A DNA stretch of 38,518 bases from GCA-2697345 sp045565015 (GCA_045565015.1 JBJLGD010000017.1:1-38518), one strand, 5' to 3'. Positions 24,640 through 33,439 are shown, counted from the stretch's first letter. The notes: generated from the sequence alone by a model not told the origin. Made by a program: numbers and translations.

Positions 24640-25474
24640 TTTCTTTACCTCCTTCCGGAGATGATTCCGGAACCGATACGGTATTCTCAGTATTTTTATC
24701 ATTCTGTTCTGTTGGAGATTCAGCAACCACTGATGGTTCTACCGAATTAGCCGTGTTATCCTCTTCCTTCTTCGCATCCTGGTTATTCGGCTTCGAAGCC
24801 GAAAGTAATGCCGCAGGGTAAATCACGTTATCAGGTTGGTCTTTTTTAACAGCGTCCTTTATGGTTACCCATCCGCCTTTAGAACCTGGGACAGCGCCTT
24901 TTATCATAATAATACCAAGGTCTACGTCCGTTTTAATAACTTGCAAGTTTTGAGTTGTAACTCTTGCCGCACCCATATGCCCAGCCATTTTCTTACCCTT
25001 AAAAACCTTGCCAGGATCTTGACACTGACCTGTGGAGCCGTGAGACCTGTGGGATATCGAAACACCGTGTGTCGCCCTTAAGCCTTTGAAGTTGTGTCTC
25101 TTCATTGCCCCTGCAAACCCTTTTCCGATAGACGTCCCCGATATATCAACATATTGACCAGCAGAATAATGATTAGCTGTAATTTCTTCGCCAACATTTA
25201 TTAGGTTTTCGGAAGCCACTCTAAACTCTGCAATCTTTCTTTTGGGCTCAACCTTTGCAACTGAGAAGTGTCCTCTCATAGCTTTCGAGGTCCTCTTGAT
25301 CTTTGCGGTTCCCGCTCCTAATTGGACTGCTGAGTAACCATCCTTTTCATTAGTACGATTTGCAACAACTTCAACTTTATCTAATTGTAGTACGGTGACC
25401 GGAACTTGTTTGCCGTCCTCCATAAAAACTCGTGTCATACCAACTTTTTTTGCAATTACACCGGAGCGCAACAT
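24629..25474 (-). CDS. rplC: 50S ribosomal protein L3 with long acidic C-terminal tail
   Basis: L3, an early assembly protein near the peptidyl transferase centre, 281 residues against about 209 in E. coli. The core has MLRSGVIAKKVGMTRVF, the SHRSHGSTGQCQDPGKVFKGKKMAGH extension loop and VKGAVPGSKGG-like region. From about residue 225 on there is a low-complexity tail rich in Glu, Asn, Ser and Thr, with no predicted fold. Tails of this kind are known in alphaproteobacterial L3 proteins. Its 3' end overlaps rplD by 11 bases and contains the rplD ribosome binding site. Confidence 0.96.
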   Translation of the reverse strand: MLRSGVIAKKVGMTRVFMEDGKQVPVTVLQLDKVEVVANRTNEKDGYSAVQLGAGTAKIKRTSKAMRGHFSVAKVEPKRKIAEFRVASENLINVGEEITANHYSAGQYVDISGTSIGKGFAGAMKRHNFKGLRATHGVSISHRSHGSTGQCQDPGKVFKGKKMAGHMGAARVTTQNLQVIKTDVDLGIIMIKGAVPGSKGGWVTIKDAVKKDQPDNVIYPAALLSASKPNNQDAKKEEDNTANSVEPSVVAESPTEQNDKNTENTVSVPESSPEGGKENES

Positions 25475-25488
25475 ATCACCAGCCCTCC

Positions 25489-25803
25489 CTAAACTTTAAT
25501 TTCGACATCGACGCCAGCCGCTAAATCAAGCTTCATGAGCGCGTCAACAGTTTGCGGTGTTGGATCTACTATATCCAGTAATCTTTTATGAGTTCTAATC
25601 TCAAATTGATCTCTTGATTTCTTATCAACATGAGGTCCTCGCAGAACAGTAAATTTTTCAATTCGATTAGGCATCGGTATTGGACCACGTACGTCTGCTC
25701 CAGTACGCTTCGCAGTGTTTACTATTTCTTGCGTACTAGCATCGAGCACTCTATAATCGAATGCCTTAAGTCTTATTCTAATAGTTTGGCTTTGTACTGC
25801 CAT
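25489..25803 (-). CDS. rpsJ: 30S ribosomal protein S10
   Basis: A 104-residue S10, which also acts as NusE in transcription antitermination. The signature region GPIPMPNRIEKFTVLRGPHVDKKSRDQFE is intact. It heads the S10 genes proper, 71 bases after tuf. That gap has only a weak 6-bp hairpin (25834-25854), and no L4-type leader was recognised. Confidence 0.97.
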   Translation of the reverse strand: MAVQSQTIRIRLKAFDYRVLDASTQEIVNTAKRTGADVRGPIPMPNRIEKFTVLRGPHVDKKSRDQFEIRTHKRLLDIVDPTPQTVDALMKLDLAAGVDVEIKV

Positions 25804-25874
25804 TTGGTCAGCCTTTCAGAGCATTAGGATTTCAGAAGTTATAAACTTACTTCTTTTCGATCCGACAATTATTT

Positions 25875-27050
25875 TTATTCTATGATACTTGAGACAACCC
25901 CAGCACCAACTGTTCTACCACCTTCTCGGATAGCAAATCTTAAACCACTCTCCATAGCGATTGGAGCCAATAGTGCCACCTTGAAGGATACATTATCGCC
26001 TGGCATCACCATTTCAGTTCCTGCTGCAAGTTCAACCGTACCCGTTACGTCCGTCGTTCGAAAGTAAAACTGAGGGCGGTAATTTGCAAAGAATGGTGTA
26101 TGACGTCCACCTTCTTCTTTAGTAAGGATGTAAGCTTCTGCTTCAAATTTGCTATGTGGTTTGACTGATCCAGGCTTACATAAAATTTGGCCTCGTTCAA
26201 CACCATCTCTATCCACACCACGCAATAATGCACCAATATTATCTCCTGCCTCTCCAGAATCTAGAAGTTTACGGAACATCTCAACGCCAGTACAAGTTGT
26301 CTTTGAAGTATCACGAATACCGACAATCTCAATCTCGTCTCCAACGTTAATTACTCCACGTTCGACACGACCAGTAACAACAGTACCACGTCCTGAGATT
26401 GAGAACACATCTTCAATTGGCATCAAAAATGGTTGATCAACTGCGCGAGTAGGCGTTGGAATATATTCATCTACTGCAGCCATTAATTCTTTAATTTTTT
26501 CTTCTCCAATTTCCGGAGAGTTACCTTCCATAGCAGCTAAAGCAGAACCAGATATAACCGGTATATCATCTCCAGGATATTCGTATGAAGATAATAACTC
26601 CCGTATCTCCATTTCAACAAGCTCTAGTAACTCTGCATCATCGACTTGATCTACTTTGTTCATAAAGACAACCATTTTTGGAATACCAACTTGTCGACCT
26701 AGCAAGATATGTTCACGAGTTTGGGGCATAGGACCGTCAGCAGCATTTACCACTAATATGGCACCATCCATCTGCGCAGCACCAGTAATCATATTTTTAA
26801 CATAATCAGCGTGACCAGGACAATCAACGTGAGCGTAGTGCCGACCTTCTGTTTCATATTCAACATGCGCCGTAGAAATTGTTATTCCACGAGCTTTCTC
26901 TTCTGGAGCAGCATCAATCGAGTCATACGCCTGAAAATCTCCAAAATATTTTGTAATCGCCGCAGTCAAAGTAGTCTTACCATGATCCACGTGGCCGATT
27001 GTACCTATGTTTACGTGTGGTTTATTTCGTTGAAACTTTTCTTTAGCCAT
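25875..27050 (-). CDS. tuf: Translation elongation factor Tu
   Basis: EF-Tu, the GTPase delivering aminoacyl-tRNA, 391 residues. G1 is GHVDHGKT at 19-26, followed by RGITIST (G2), DCPGHADY (G3) and NKVD (G4). Domains 2 and 3 are complete, ending in VGAGVVSSIIE. A TTG lies two codons upstream, but AGGA followed by 7 bases fits the ATG at 27050. Many alphaproteobacteria carry a second copy; only one is in this window. It is between parC (135-base gap) and rpsJ. The usual str-operon neighbours rpsL, rpsG and fusA are not upstream. Confidence 0.98.
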   Translation of the reverse strand: MAKEKFQRNKPHVNIGTIGHVDHGKTTLTAAITKYFGDFQAYDSIDAAPEEKARGITISTAHVEYETEGRHYAHVDCPGHADYVKNMITGAAQMDGAILVVNAADGPMPQTREHILLGRQVGIPKMVVFMNKVDQVDDAELLELVEMEIRELLSSYEYPGDDIPVISGSALAAMEGNSPEIGEEKIKELMAAVDEYIPTPTRAVDQPFLMPIEDVFSISGRGTVVTGRVERGVINVGDEIEIVGIRDTSKTTCTGVEMFRKLLDSGEAGDNIGALLRGVDRDGVERGQILCKPGSVKPHSKFEAEAYILTKEEGGRHTPFFANYRPQFYFRTTDVTGTVELAAGTEMVMPGDNVSFKVALLAPIAMESGLRFAIREGGRTVGAGVVSSIIE

Positions 27051-27185
27051 TATCAAATCCTCTTATTTTTTAATTTTTGTTATTGGGCCTTACATCAATT
27101 CTTTTAGCGAGATATTTTTTTTCCTGATAAAAATCAAGACCTGTATATTATTTCTGGTTCAAAATTTCTTAAAATTTTTATTCAT

Positions 27186-29531
27186 TCAAACAAATAAGTT
27201 TCTTTTGGGAAAACCGTGAGGTGGTTTCTTACCCACACTAGCCCTTTTCGCCACCCATGGACTCATATCCTTCTCGTTTCTGGCCTTTCTTCCACTTATG
27301 GTCCACGAAAGCCCTTCAGAAAAATTAAAGGTAGTTATATCTGATAGTCCACCATCAAACATTAGTGATCCTTGCTTTCCTTTAGCTTTGCTATACTTTT
27401 GCAATCTGACACCTTTCCCACGATTCATCTCAGGAAGCTCATCTATCGGGAAAACCAATAACTTTCCAGCTGAACTAATAACCGCAATATGATCACCTTT
27501 AATTCGACAGCAAATTGCCGCAGAATGATCTGAGGCTAAATTCAAAACTTGCTTTCCATTCTTGGTCTGCGCAATTAATTCGTTTTCGGGGACTATAAAA
27601 CCATCTCCAACGTTGGAAGCAACCAATAACTTTTTAGTTTCATCATACACAAATAAATCAACGATATTTGACTCGTTTGGTAAGTCAATAATCAGTCTTA
27701 CGGGCTCTCCCATACCTCGACCACCAGGAAGGTTCGAACATGCAATCGTATAAAATCGTCCGTTAGCACCAAAAGCTAAAATTTTATCTGTTGTTTCCGC
27801 GTGAAAAATGAAACTCTTCTCATCACCATCTTTAAACTTTAGATCCTGGTTCAGATCTATGTGTCCACGCAACGATCTAATCCAACCCATTTTTGAACAG
27901 ACAATGGTTATTGGTTCTTTCTCTAAAATCGAATCAAAAGAAATTTCTTCAATATCTTTAATCTTCTCAATACTTGTTCGTCTCTTTGCGGTTATTGGCT
28001 CATCATAAAAAGACTTTTTTACTTTTTTAATCTGATCTTTGATTGTGTCCCACTGCAACGCTTTATCATCCAAAAGGTCTTCTAAACTCTCACGTTCAAT
28101 CATTAAGTCGTTTCTTTCAGACTGAAGCGCCACTTCTTCCAGACGACGAAGGGATCTAAGACGCATATTTAATATAGCTTCTGCTTGAGTTTCACTAAGA
28201 CTTACATCCTGAGTGCGTCTTTCGTTTGGGCTTATATATTCTGATTCTGAAAGAACTCTAACATATCTAACTGACCAATCCGCAAACATTAAAGCGCTCT
28301 TTGGAGACTCATCGTATCTGATTATGTCAATGACTCTATCTAAATTGAGAAACGCTATCAAAAACCCTTCTAAAACCTCTAACCTATAATCTATTTTTTT
28401 TAATCTAAATCTTGAACATTTTATCAATATCACCCTTCGATGATCTAAAAAGGCTCTCAATAGCTCTTTGAGGGAGCACACCTTGGGAGTTAATCCATCA
28501 ATCAAAACGTTCATGTTCATATTAAATCTAATTTCTAAATCTGAAACACGAAAAATGGTTTCCATTAGAGCTTCTGGAGAAATATTTTTTGATCTAGGCT
28601 CTAAAACAATTCTAATATCTTCTGCTGACTCATCTCTGATGTCATCTAAAGCAGGTACTTTTTTTGTTTGAATTAATTCTGCTATTTTCTCAATGAGTTT
28701 CGATTTTTGAACCTGATATGGGATTTCTGTAACAACGATTTGCCATTGCCCTCTACCAAAACTCTCCAACTCCCACCTTGCTCTTAATCTGATAGAGCCA
28801 CGACCAGTTTTATACGATTCAAGTCTACTCTCTTCAGGTTCGACGATAACCCCACCTGTTGGAAAATCAGGCCCTTTTATATATCTAAAAAGAGTCTCAT
28901 CATACGCATTAGGGTTATCTAGCAAATGTATACACGCATTAAATACTTCTATTAAATTATGAGGAGGTACATTAGTTGCCATACCCACAGCAATTCCGCT
29001 AGAACCATTAGCAAGCAAATTTGGAAAGGTTGCAGGTAGGACGGTAGGCTCTTTTAGCGTTCCGTCGTAGTTATCATTAAATTCAACCGCATTTTGGGAA
29101 ATACCCTCTAAAAGGAGCTCTGCTGCCTTAGTCATACGCGCTTCTGTATAACGAGCTGCGGCAGGGTTATCACCGTCTATATTACCAAAATTCCCCTGAC
29201 CATCCACTAAAGGGTACCTAACATTAAAATCTTGAGCTAACCTTGCTAATGCATCATAAATTGCTTGATCACCATGAGGATGGTAGTTACCCATAACATC
29301 GCCAGAAATCTTTGCAGACTTCCGATAACCCGTATCAGAAGCTAATTTTAGTTCTCTCATTGCAAAAAGTATTCTACGGTGGACTGGCTTTAAACCATCT
29401 CTTGCGTCAGGCAGAGCACGATTCATTATTGTGGATAACGCATACTTCAGATAACGATCACCAATAGCTCTGCGAAGAGGCTCTGTGGTATTTAAATCTT
29501 TCTCGCTGATATCATTTGGAATCTCTGCCAT
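27186..29531 (-). CDS. parC: DNA topoisomerase IV subunit A
   Basis: A 781-residue type IIA topoisomerase subunit that cleaves and reseals DNA with ParE to decatenate chromosomes. The catalytic Tyr is residue 128 in AAARYTEARM, after the winged-helix motif GNYHPHGDQAIYDALARLAQ. A coiled-coil tower region and a degenerate C-terminal beta-pinwheel follow. ParC is favoured over GyrA because the C-terminus lacks a clear GyrA-box and the length fits. Positions matching the fluoroquinolone-relevant Ser80 and Glu84 of E. coli are Gln89 and Asp93. It is divergent from the HIG1 gene and directly upstream of tuf. Confidence 0.94.
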   Translation of the reverse strand: MAEIPNDISEKDLNTTEPLRRAIGDRYLKYALSTIMNRALPDARDGLKPVHRRILFAMRELKLASDTGYRKSAKISGDVMGNYHPHGDQAIYDALARLAQDFNVRYPLVDGQGNFGNIDGDNPAAARYTEARMTKAAELLLEGISQNAVEFNDNYDGTLKEPTVLPATFPNLLANGSSGIAVGMATNVPPHNLIEVFNACIHLLDNPNAYDETLFRYIKGPDFPTGGVIVEPEESRLESYKTGRGSIRLRARWELESFGRGQWQIVVTEIPYQVQKSKLIEKIAELIQTKKVPALDDIRDESAEDIRIVLEPRSKNISPEALMETIFRVSDLEIRFNMNMNVLIDGLTPKVCSLKELLRAFLDHRRVILIKCSRFRLKKIDYRLEVLEGFLIAFLNLDRVIDIIRYDESPKSALMFADWSVRYVRVLSESEYISPNERRTQDVSLSETQAEAILNMRLRSLRRLEEVALQSERNDLMIERESLEDLLDDKALQWDTIKDQIKKVKKSFYDEPITAKRRTSIEKIKDIEEISFDSILEKEPITIVCSKMGWIRSLRGHIDLNQDLKFKDGDEKSFIFHAETTDKILAFGANGRFYTIACSNLPGGRGMGEPVRLIIDLPNESNIVDLFVYDETKKLLVASNVGDGFIVPENELIAQTKNGKQVLNLASDHSAAICCRIKGDHIAVISSAGKLLVFPIDELPEMNRGKGVRLQKYSKAKGKQGSLMFDGGLSDITTFNFSEGLSWTISGRKARNEKDMSPWVAKRASVGKKPPHGFPKRNLFV

Positions 29532-29742
29532 AATTGCTCTCTAACTAAGCTGAATGCTCTCGTAAAGTAATCCTTTGAAATAAGTTTTTAAAGCTCACAA
29601 AAAACATTAGTACATAGCATTTATCAAAAATATAGTTAATTAACCTAACAAACTGAAAAACACATAGAATCAAGTATTTTGATTATGGGTTTCCTTTTTT
29701 AAATCACGAGTATAAAGGAGACTGGAAATTGAAAGGACCAAA
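29532..29742. promoter_or_regulatory. Divergent promoter region, parC / HIG1 gene
   Basis: This 211-base AT-rich gap separates two divergent genes, so it must hold a promoter in each direction. Weak matches are TTAACT-17-TATGTA toward parC and CTGAAA-16-TATTTT toward the plus-strand genes. Neither is convincing alone. Confidence 0.35.
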
Positions 29743-29949
29743 ATGGTTAATGATCCACTTTTTTTGATCGTCATTGCCGCCGCTATCGGTGTGTTAATTA
29801 TTCTTCTCATTGGAATCGGTAGCTTTGCCAAAGGCGGTGAATTCAATAGAAAGCATGCTAATCGAATAATGAGGTATCGTATCGCTGCTCAGGCTTTTGC
29901 GGTCATACTAGTCCTTTTATTCGTTTTAATAAAAAATATTGGGAATTGA
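29743..29949 (+). CDS. Twin transmembrane helix small protein, HIG1 domain-like
   Basis: A 68-residue membrane protein with two hydrophobic helices (about residues 5-27 and 44-64) joined by a polar loop containing GGEFNRKHANRIMRYRIAAQ. The loop resembles the HIG1/Rcf1 motif of mitochondrial proteins that modulate cytochrome c oxidase. Alphaproteobacterial homologues are typically annotated as HIG1 or twin transmembrane small proteins. A function in respiratory supercomplexes is known for the mitochondrial family and only inferred here. AAAGGA precedes the ATG. The PduO gene starts 4 bases after its stop, so the two are cotranscribed. Confidence 0.85.
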   Translation: MVNDPLFLIVIAAAIGVLIILLIGIGSFAKGGEFNRKHANRIMRYRIAAQAFAVILVLLFVLIKNIGN

Positions 29950-29953
29950 TTCA

Positions 29954-30529
29954 ATGGTTACACTAAATAAAATTTATACCAAAACTGGTGATGAAGGAAA
30001 AACCTCACTCGGAAATGGTGATAGAGTAAATAAACATTCACTACGAGTGGATGCATATGGAACTGTAGATGAAACCAATGCTACCGTTGGTTTAGCAAGG
30101 CTACATGCAAAGGATATTACTACAACAACCCAGCTTTCTGCGATACAAAATGATCTATTTGACCTCGGTGCAGATCTTTGTAGACCAAATCACGAAGATG
30201 ACGCAAAATCGACACATCGTCCACTCAGAATAAATTCTAAACAGGTTAAAAGATTAGAAAATGAAATAGATAGTATGAATAACGCTCTAAAAACGCTTAA
30301 ATCTTTTGTTTTACCAGGTGGATCCGCTCTCGCAGCTCATCTCCACTTGTGTAGGACCGTTACCCGAAGAGCGGAGCGTTTAACTTTTGCTCTTTCCGAG
30401 ATAGAGTCTGTCAACGAAATCGCAGTTAGATACTTAAACAGGTTGAGTGATTGGTTTTTTGTTGCATCTCGAATTGCAAACTCCAACGGAGCTGACGATA
30501 TTCTGTGGGTTCCAGGCGATAATCATTAA
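29954..30529 (+). CDS. ATP:cob(I)alamin adenosyltransferase, PduO type
   Basis: A 191-residue PduO-family enzyme that transfers adenosyl from ATP to cob(I)alamin, making coenzyme B12. It works as a trimer. Signatures are YTKTGDEGKTSLGNG (ATP-binding N-terminus), VDAYGTVDETNATVG, RTVTRRAERLTFAL and RYLNRLSDWFFVASR. The frame begins five codons earlier at a TTG inside the HIG1 gene, but the ATG at 29954 just after the HIG1 stop matches the family start. Its product is needed by ethylmalonyl-CoA and methylmalonyl-CoA mutases, which fits the Mcd gene in the same neighbourhood. A 144-base gap with a promoter separates it from etfB. Confidence 0.93.
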   Translation: MVTLNKIYTKTGDEGKTSLGNGDRVNKHSLRVDAYGTVDETNATVGLARLHAKDITTTTQLSAIQNDLFDLGADLCRPNHEDDAKSTHRPLRINSKQVKRLENEIDSMNNALKTLKSFVLPGGSALAAHLHLCRTVTRRAERLTFALSEIESVNEIAVRYLNRLSDWFFVASRIANSNGADDILWVPGDNH

Positions 30530-30608
30530 AAAAATATGGTTATTTTATAATTATTTTTTTATAAGACGTCATAAAGTTACAGCGCGTCGATTTTACCCTA
30601 TTTTTTTT

Positions 30609-30637
30609 TTGAAAGCTTAGGTAAACCGTCACATAGT
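30609..30637 (+). promoter_or_regulatory. Candidate sigma-70-type promoter for etfBA-hbd
   Basis: TTGAAA (30609-30614) and CATAGT (30632-30637) are spaced 17 bases apart, with a start expected near 30644 and AAGGAG just before the etfB ATG at 30674. It is embedded in a T-rich tract downstream of the PduO gene. Confidence 0.5.
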
Positions 30638-30673
30638 AAGCAAAATCTAGTTGATCATAAGGAGTTACCTATA

Positions 30674-31435
30674 ATGAAGGTGATAGTACCAGTTAAGCGT
30701 GTCATAGATTATAATGTAAAAGTACGTGTTAAGGCCGATGGGTCAGGGGTGGATCTGACCAACGTCAAAATGTCAATGAACCCTTTTGATGAAATTGCGC
30801 TTGAAGAAGCTATCAGATTAAAGGAGGCGGGAAAAGTTTCCGAGATTATCGCAGTTTCGATTGGCATAAAACAGTGTCAAGAAACCCTACGGACAGCCCT
30901 TGCTATGGGAGCTGATCGAGCCATATTAGTGATAGCCTCTGAGGACGTTCATACAGACATAGAACCACTTGGAGTTGCAAAAATCCTTAAGGGAATTGTA
31001 GAAGCAGAAGGCGCGAGTCTGGTAATTTGTGGAAAGCAAGCGATCGATAATGATATGAACGCAACTGGACAAATGCTGTCTGCACTGTTGAATTGGTCTC
31101 AAGCAACGTTTGCATCTGAATTAAACCTTCAAGAAAGCGGAGCACTAGTTGTGAGAGAAGTAGATGGTGGCCTTCAATCTATTAGGGTAACTTTGCCAGC
31201 TGTTGTAACAGTTGATTTGCGGCTTAATCAACCAAGATATGCATCTCTCCCAAACATTATGAAAGCAAAAAAGAAACAATTAGACGAAAAAAGTCCTGAT
31301 GATTATGGCGTAGATATAAAGGCTAGGCTTGCAATTCTAAATACACGAGAACCAGAAACTAGGAAAGCCGGTGTTAAGGTTAGTAGTGTTTCAGAATTAA
31401 TAGAAAAACTAAAAGATGAAGCGGGAGTAATATAA
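30674..31435 (+). CDS. etfB: Electron transfer flavoprotein subunit beta
   Basis: A 253-residue EtfB, which binds AMP and, with EtfA, collects electrons from acyl-CoA dehydrogenases and passes them to ETF:ubiquinone oxidoreductase. Segments include MKVIVPVKRVIDYNVKVRV, MNPFDEIALEEAIRLKE, and the recognition-loop region LPAVVTVDLRLNQPRYASLPNIMKAKKK. etfA starts directly at the next base after its stop. The nearby Mcd is one natural electron donor. Confidence 0.96.
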   Translation: MKVIVPVKRVIDYNVKVRVKADGSGVDLTNVKMSMNPFDEIALEEAIRLKEAGKVSEIIAVSIGIKQCQETLRTALAMGADRAILVIASEDVHTDIEPLGVAKILKGIVEAEGASLVICGKQAIDNDMNATGQMLSALLNWSQATFASELNLQESGALVVREVDGGLQSIRVTLPAVVTVDLRLNQPRYASLPNIMKAKKKQLDEKSPDDYGVDIKARLAILNTREPETRKAGVKVSSVSELIEKLKDEAGVI

Positions 31436-32362
31436 ATGGCAGTACTTCTTATAGCAGAACTAAATAATGATCAGCTCGCTGAAGATGCAACAGGTAAAGC
31501 ACTCGCTGCTGCAAAGATGATGGGTGATGTAACGATACTATGTGTAGGTGAAAAAACTTCAGAAGCCGCAAAAAGTGCAGCAAAACTAAATGGTGCAAAA
31601 AAAGTCTTATTTGTGGAATCTAAGGCTCTCGGCCATGAACTTGCAGAAGCTGTGAGTGACCTAATAGTTTCTCTTTCTGTAGATTTTACTCACATAGTTG
31701 CGCCCTCAACTGCAGGTGCGAAGAATATCCTACCACGTTTAGCAGCATCGTTAGATACAATGATAATTTCTGATGTAACAGCAATCGTGGATGCTGATAC
31801 TTTTGAACGGCCTATATATGCTGGAAATGCAATCCAAACCGTGAAGTCCCAAGATAAAATAAAAATCATTACAATCAGAACTGCTACCTTTGAAATGGTT
31901 AGTCAGGATGCATCTACTGAAGTCAAGCAAATTTCATATACTTCAGATCAAACACTGAGTGAATGGATAGAGGATATGGTAGCGACTACAGATCGACCGG
32001 AGCTTACATCAGCCGGGAACGTTGTGTCTGGCGGTCGTGGGGTTGGTTCTAAAGAAGATTTTGTATTAATAGAGAAACTCGCAGACAAACTGGGGGCGGC
32101 TGTGGGTGCCTCTCGAGCAGCAGTGGATTCTGGGTACGCACCAAACGATTGGCAAGTTGGGCAGACTGGCAAAGTAGTTGCACCAGACCTATATGTAGCA
32201 GTGGGTATTTCAGGTGCAATTCAACATTTAGCAGGAATGAAAGACTCAAAAATAATTGTAGCAATTAATAAAGACGATGAAGCCCCGATTTTTCAAGTAG
32301 CTGATTACGGATTAGTCGGAGACTTATTTGAGGTTTTACCAGAATTAATCGAAAAAATATAA
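31436..32362 (+). CDS. etfA: Electron transfer flavoprotein subunit alpha
   Basis: A 308-residue EtfA holding the FAD. The C-terminal FAD-binding region has GQTGKVVAPDLYVAVGISGAIQH and NKDDEAPIFQVADYGLVGDLF, while the N-terminal half is the alpha/beta domain. The SRAAVDSG segment before it is also typical. Its ATG abuts the etfB stop (TAAATG), with GGGAG within the etfB end, so the two subunits are made together. hbd follows after 40 bases. Confidence 0.96.
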   Translation: MAVLLIAELNNDQLAEDATGKALAAAKMMGDVTILCVGEKTSEAAKSAAKLNGAKKVLFVESKALGHELAEAVSDLIVSLSVDFTHIVAPSTAGAKNILPRLAASLDTMIISDVTAIVDADTFERPIYAGNAIQTVKSQDKIKIITIRTATFEMVSQDASTEVKQISYTSDQTLSEWIEDMVATTDRPELTSAGNVVSGGRGVGSKEDFVLIEKLADKLGAAVGASRAAVDSGYAPNDWQVGQTGKVVAPDLYVAVGISGAIQHLAGMKDSKIIVAINKDDEAPIFQVADYGLVGDLFEVLPELIEKI

Positions 32363-32402
32363 TTTAAACTACACATAGTTCACCGTAAAAAAGGAACCTT
32401 GA

Positions 32403-33278
32403 ATGGATGTAAAAATTGTCGGCATAATTGGGGCTGGACAAATGGGTACTGGTATTTCTCAGTCTTTATCGTTAGCAGATTATAAAGTTTTAATTTATGA
32501 CAATTCGAAAATCTCCTCAACGATAGCAATACAGAAAATTCAAGAAAACTTAAAGCGACAGCTTGACGGTAATAAGATTACGCCAAACGGCTATGAAAGG
32601 GCGTTATCGAACCTAAGACCTGTCAAAAAATTAAACGATTTATCGGAATCAGATTTAATCATCGAGGCTGCAACCGAAAAAGAATGTATAAAAGCAGCTA
32701 TTTTTGAAGAACTTGTGCCTCACTTAAAGCCAAGAACTCTCCTTACCTCTAATACTTCTTCGATCTCAATTACCCGGCTTGCCGCTAGAACAGATCGTCC
32801 GGAGAAATTTATGGGATTCCATTTTATGAACCCAGTACCAGCGATGCAACTAGTAGAACTCATAAGAGGTATTGCAACAAATCAAGAAACTTATGATACC
32901 TGCGCAAACGTGGTAAAAAAGTTAGGAAAAATTTCAGCTCAAGCAGAAGATTTTCCAGGGTTCATAGTGAACAGAGTATTAATGCCAATGATAAATGAGG
33001 CCGTATATACACTTTTTGAAGGCATTGGCACAATAAAATCAATCGACGAGTCTATGCGATTAGGTGCAAATCATCCGATGGGGCCGTTTGAATTAGCAGA
33101 TTTTATTGGTCTCGACACCTGCTTATCAATCATGAATGTTTTGCATGAAGGTCTGGCAGATACAAAATATCGGCCGTGTCCATTATTATCAAAATATGTT
33201 GAAGCTGGGTGGTTAGGGAGAAAGACGAGAAAAGGCTTTTATGATTATAATAGCAATCCACCAATACCTTCGAGATAA
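32403..33278 (+). CDS. hbd: 3-hydroxybutyryl-CoA dehydrogenase
   Basis: A 291-residue short-form 3-hydroxyacyl-CoA dehydrogenase interconverting acetoacetyl-CoA and 3-hydroxybutyryl-CoA with a pyridine nucleotide. The nucleotide site is IGAGQMGTGI (residues 9-18), SNTSS lies at 116-120, and the catalytic His is residue 140 in MGFHFMNPVP. The C-terminal domain has PGFIVNRVLMP and ANHPMGPFELADFIGLD. It lies in a likely etfB-etfA-hbd operon with AAGGA before the ATG. It links beta-oxidation or PHB metabolism to crotonyl-CoA, the entry point of the ethylmalonyl-CoA pathway. Substrate chain length is inferred from the family. Confidence 0.93.
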   Translation: MDVKIVGIIGAGQMGTGISQSLSLADYKVLIYDNSKISSTIAIQKIQENLKRQLDGNKITPNGYERALSNLRPVKKLNDLSESDLIIEAATEKECIKAAIFEELVPHLKPRTLLTSNTSSISITRLAARTDRPEKFMGFHFMNPVPAMQLVELIRGIATNQETYDTCANVVKKLGKISAQAEDFPGFIVNRVLMPMINEAVYTLFEGIGTIKSIDESMRLGANHPMGPFELADFIGLDTCLSIMNVLHEGLADTKYRPCPLLSKYVEAGWLGRKTRKGFYDYNSNPPIPSR

Positions 33279-33311
33279 AAAACTAAATAAAAATTATAAG
33301 TTTATCAAAGA

Positions 33312-33330
33312 AAAAAGAATATGTCTTTTT
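33312..33330 (+). terminator. Weak AT-rich hairpin after hbd, possible terminator
   Basis: AAAAAGA-ATATG-TCTTTTT forms a 7-bp stem whose 3' arm is itself U-rich, 34 bases after the hbd stop. It has only one G-C pair, so it may be a weak terminator or none. Confidence 0.3.
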
Positions 33331-33391
33331 AGGATAGCTCTAAAATATGTTAACAATTGCGGCAATTTAACCTAATTTTTAATTCAAGGAA

Positions 33392-33439
33392 TTGACAGTT
33401 GAGCACTTTCATTTTGATATAAAACAGGTATATAAAATT
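33392..33439 (+). promoter_or_regulatory. Candidate promoter region for pckA
   Basis: A perfect TTGACA (33392-33397) is followed by two TATA-like hexamers: TATAAA at 33418-33423 (20-base spacer, long) and another near 33434. This is in the 256-base gap before pckA, the longest gene-free stretch in the window, which otherwise holds only the weak hairpin after hbd. About 100 bases of leader would precede the pckA ATG. Confidence 0.4.

Noticed and set aside
24624..24821. Plus-strand open frame opposite the L3 tail
   Set aside because: Its Ser/Asp-rich sequence is the shadow of the low-complexity tail; there is no start context or neighbour on that strand.
27120..27185. Terminator after parC
   Set aside because: The hairpins there (an AAAATTT/AAATTTT stem and CTTGAT/ATCAGG) are almost all AT or followed by an A-run on the parC strand, so they do not support termination before tuf.
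27186..29531. Reading the topoisomerase as GyrA
   Set aside because: Length near 780, a degenerate C-terminal domain without a clear GyrA-box, and the ParC-like sequence after HPHGD favour ParC.
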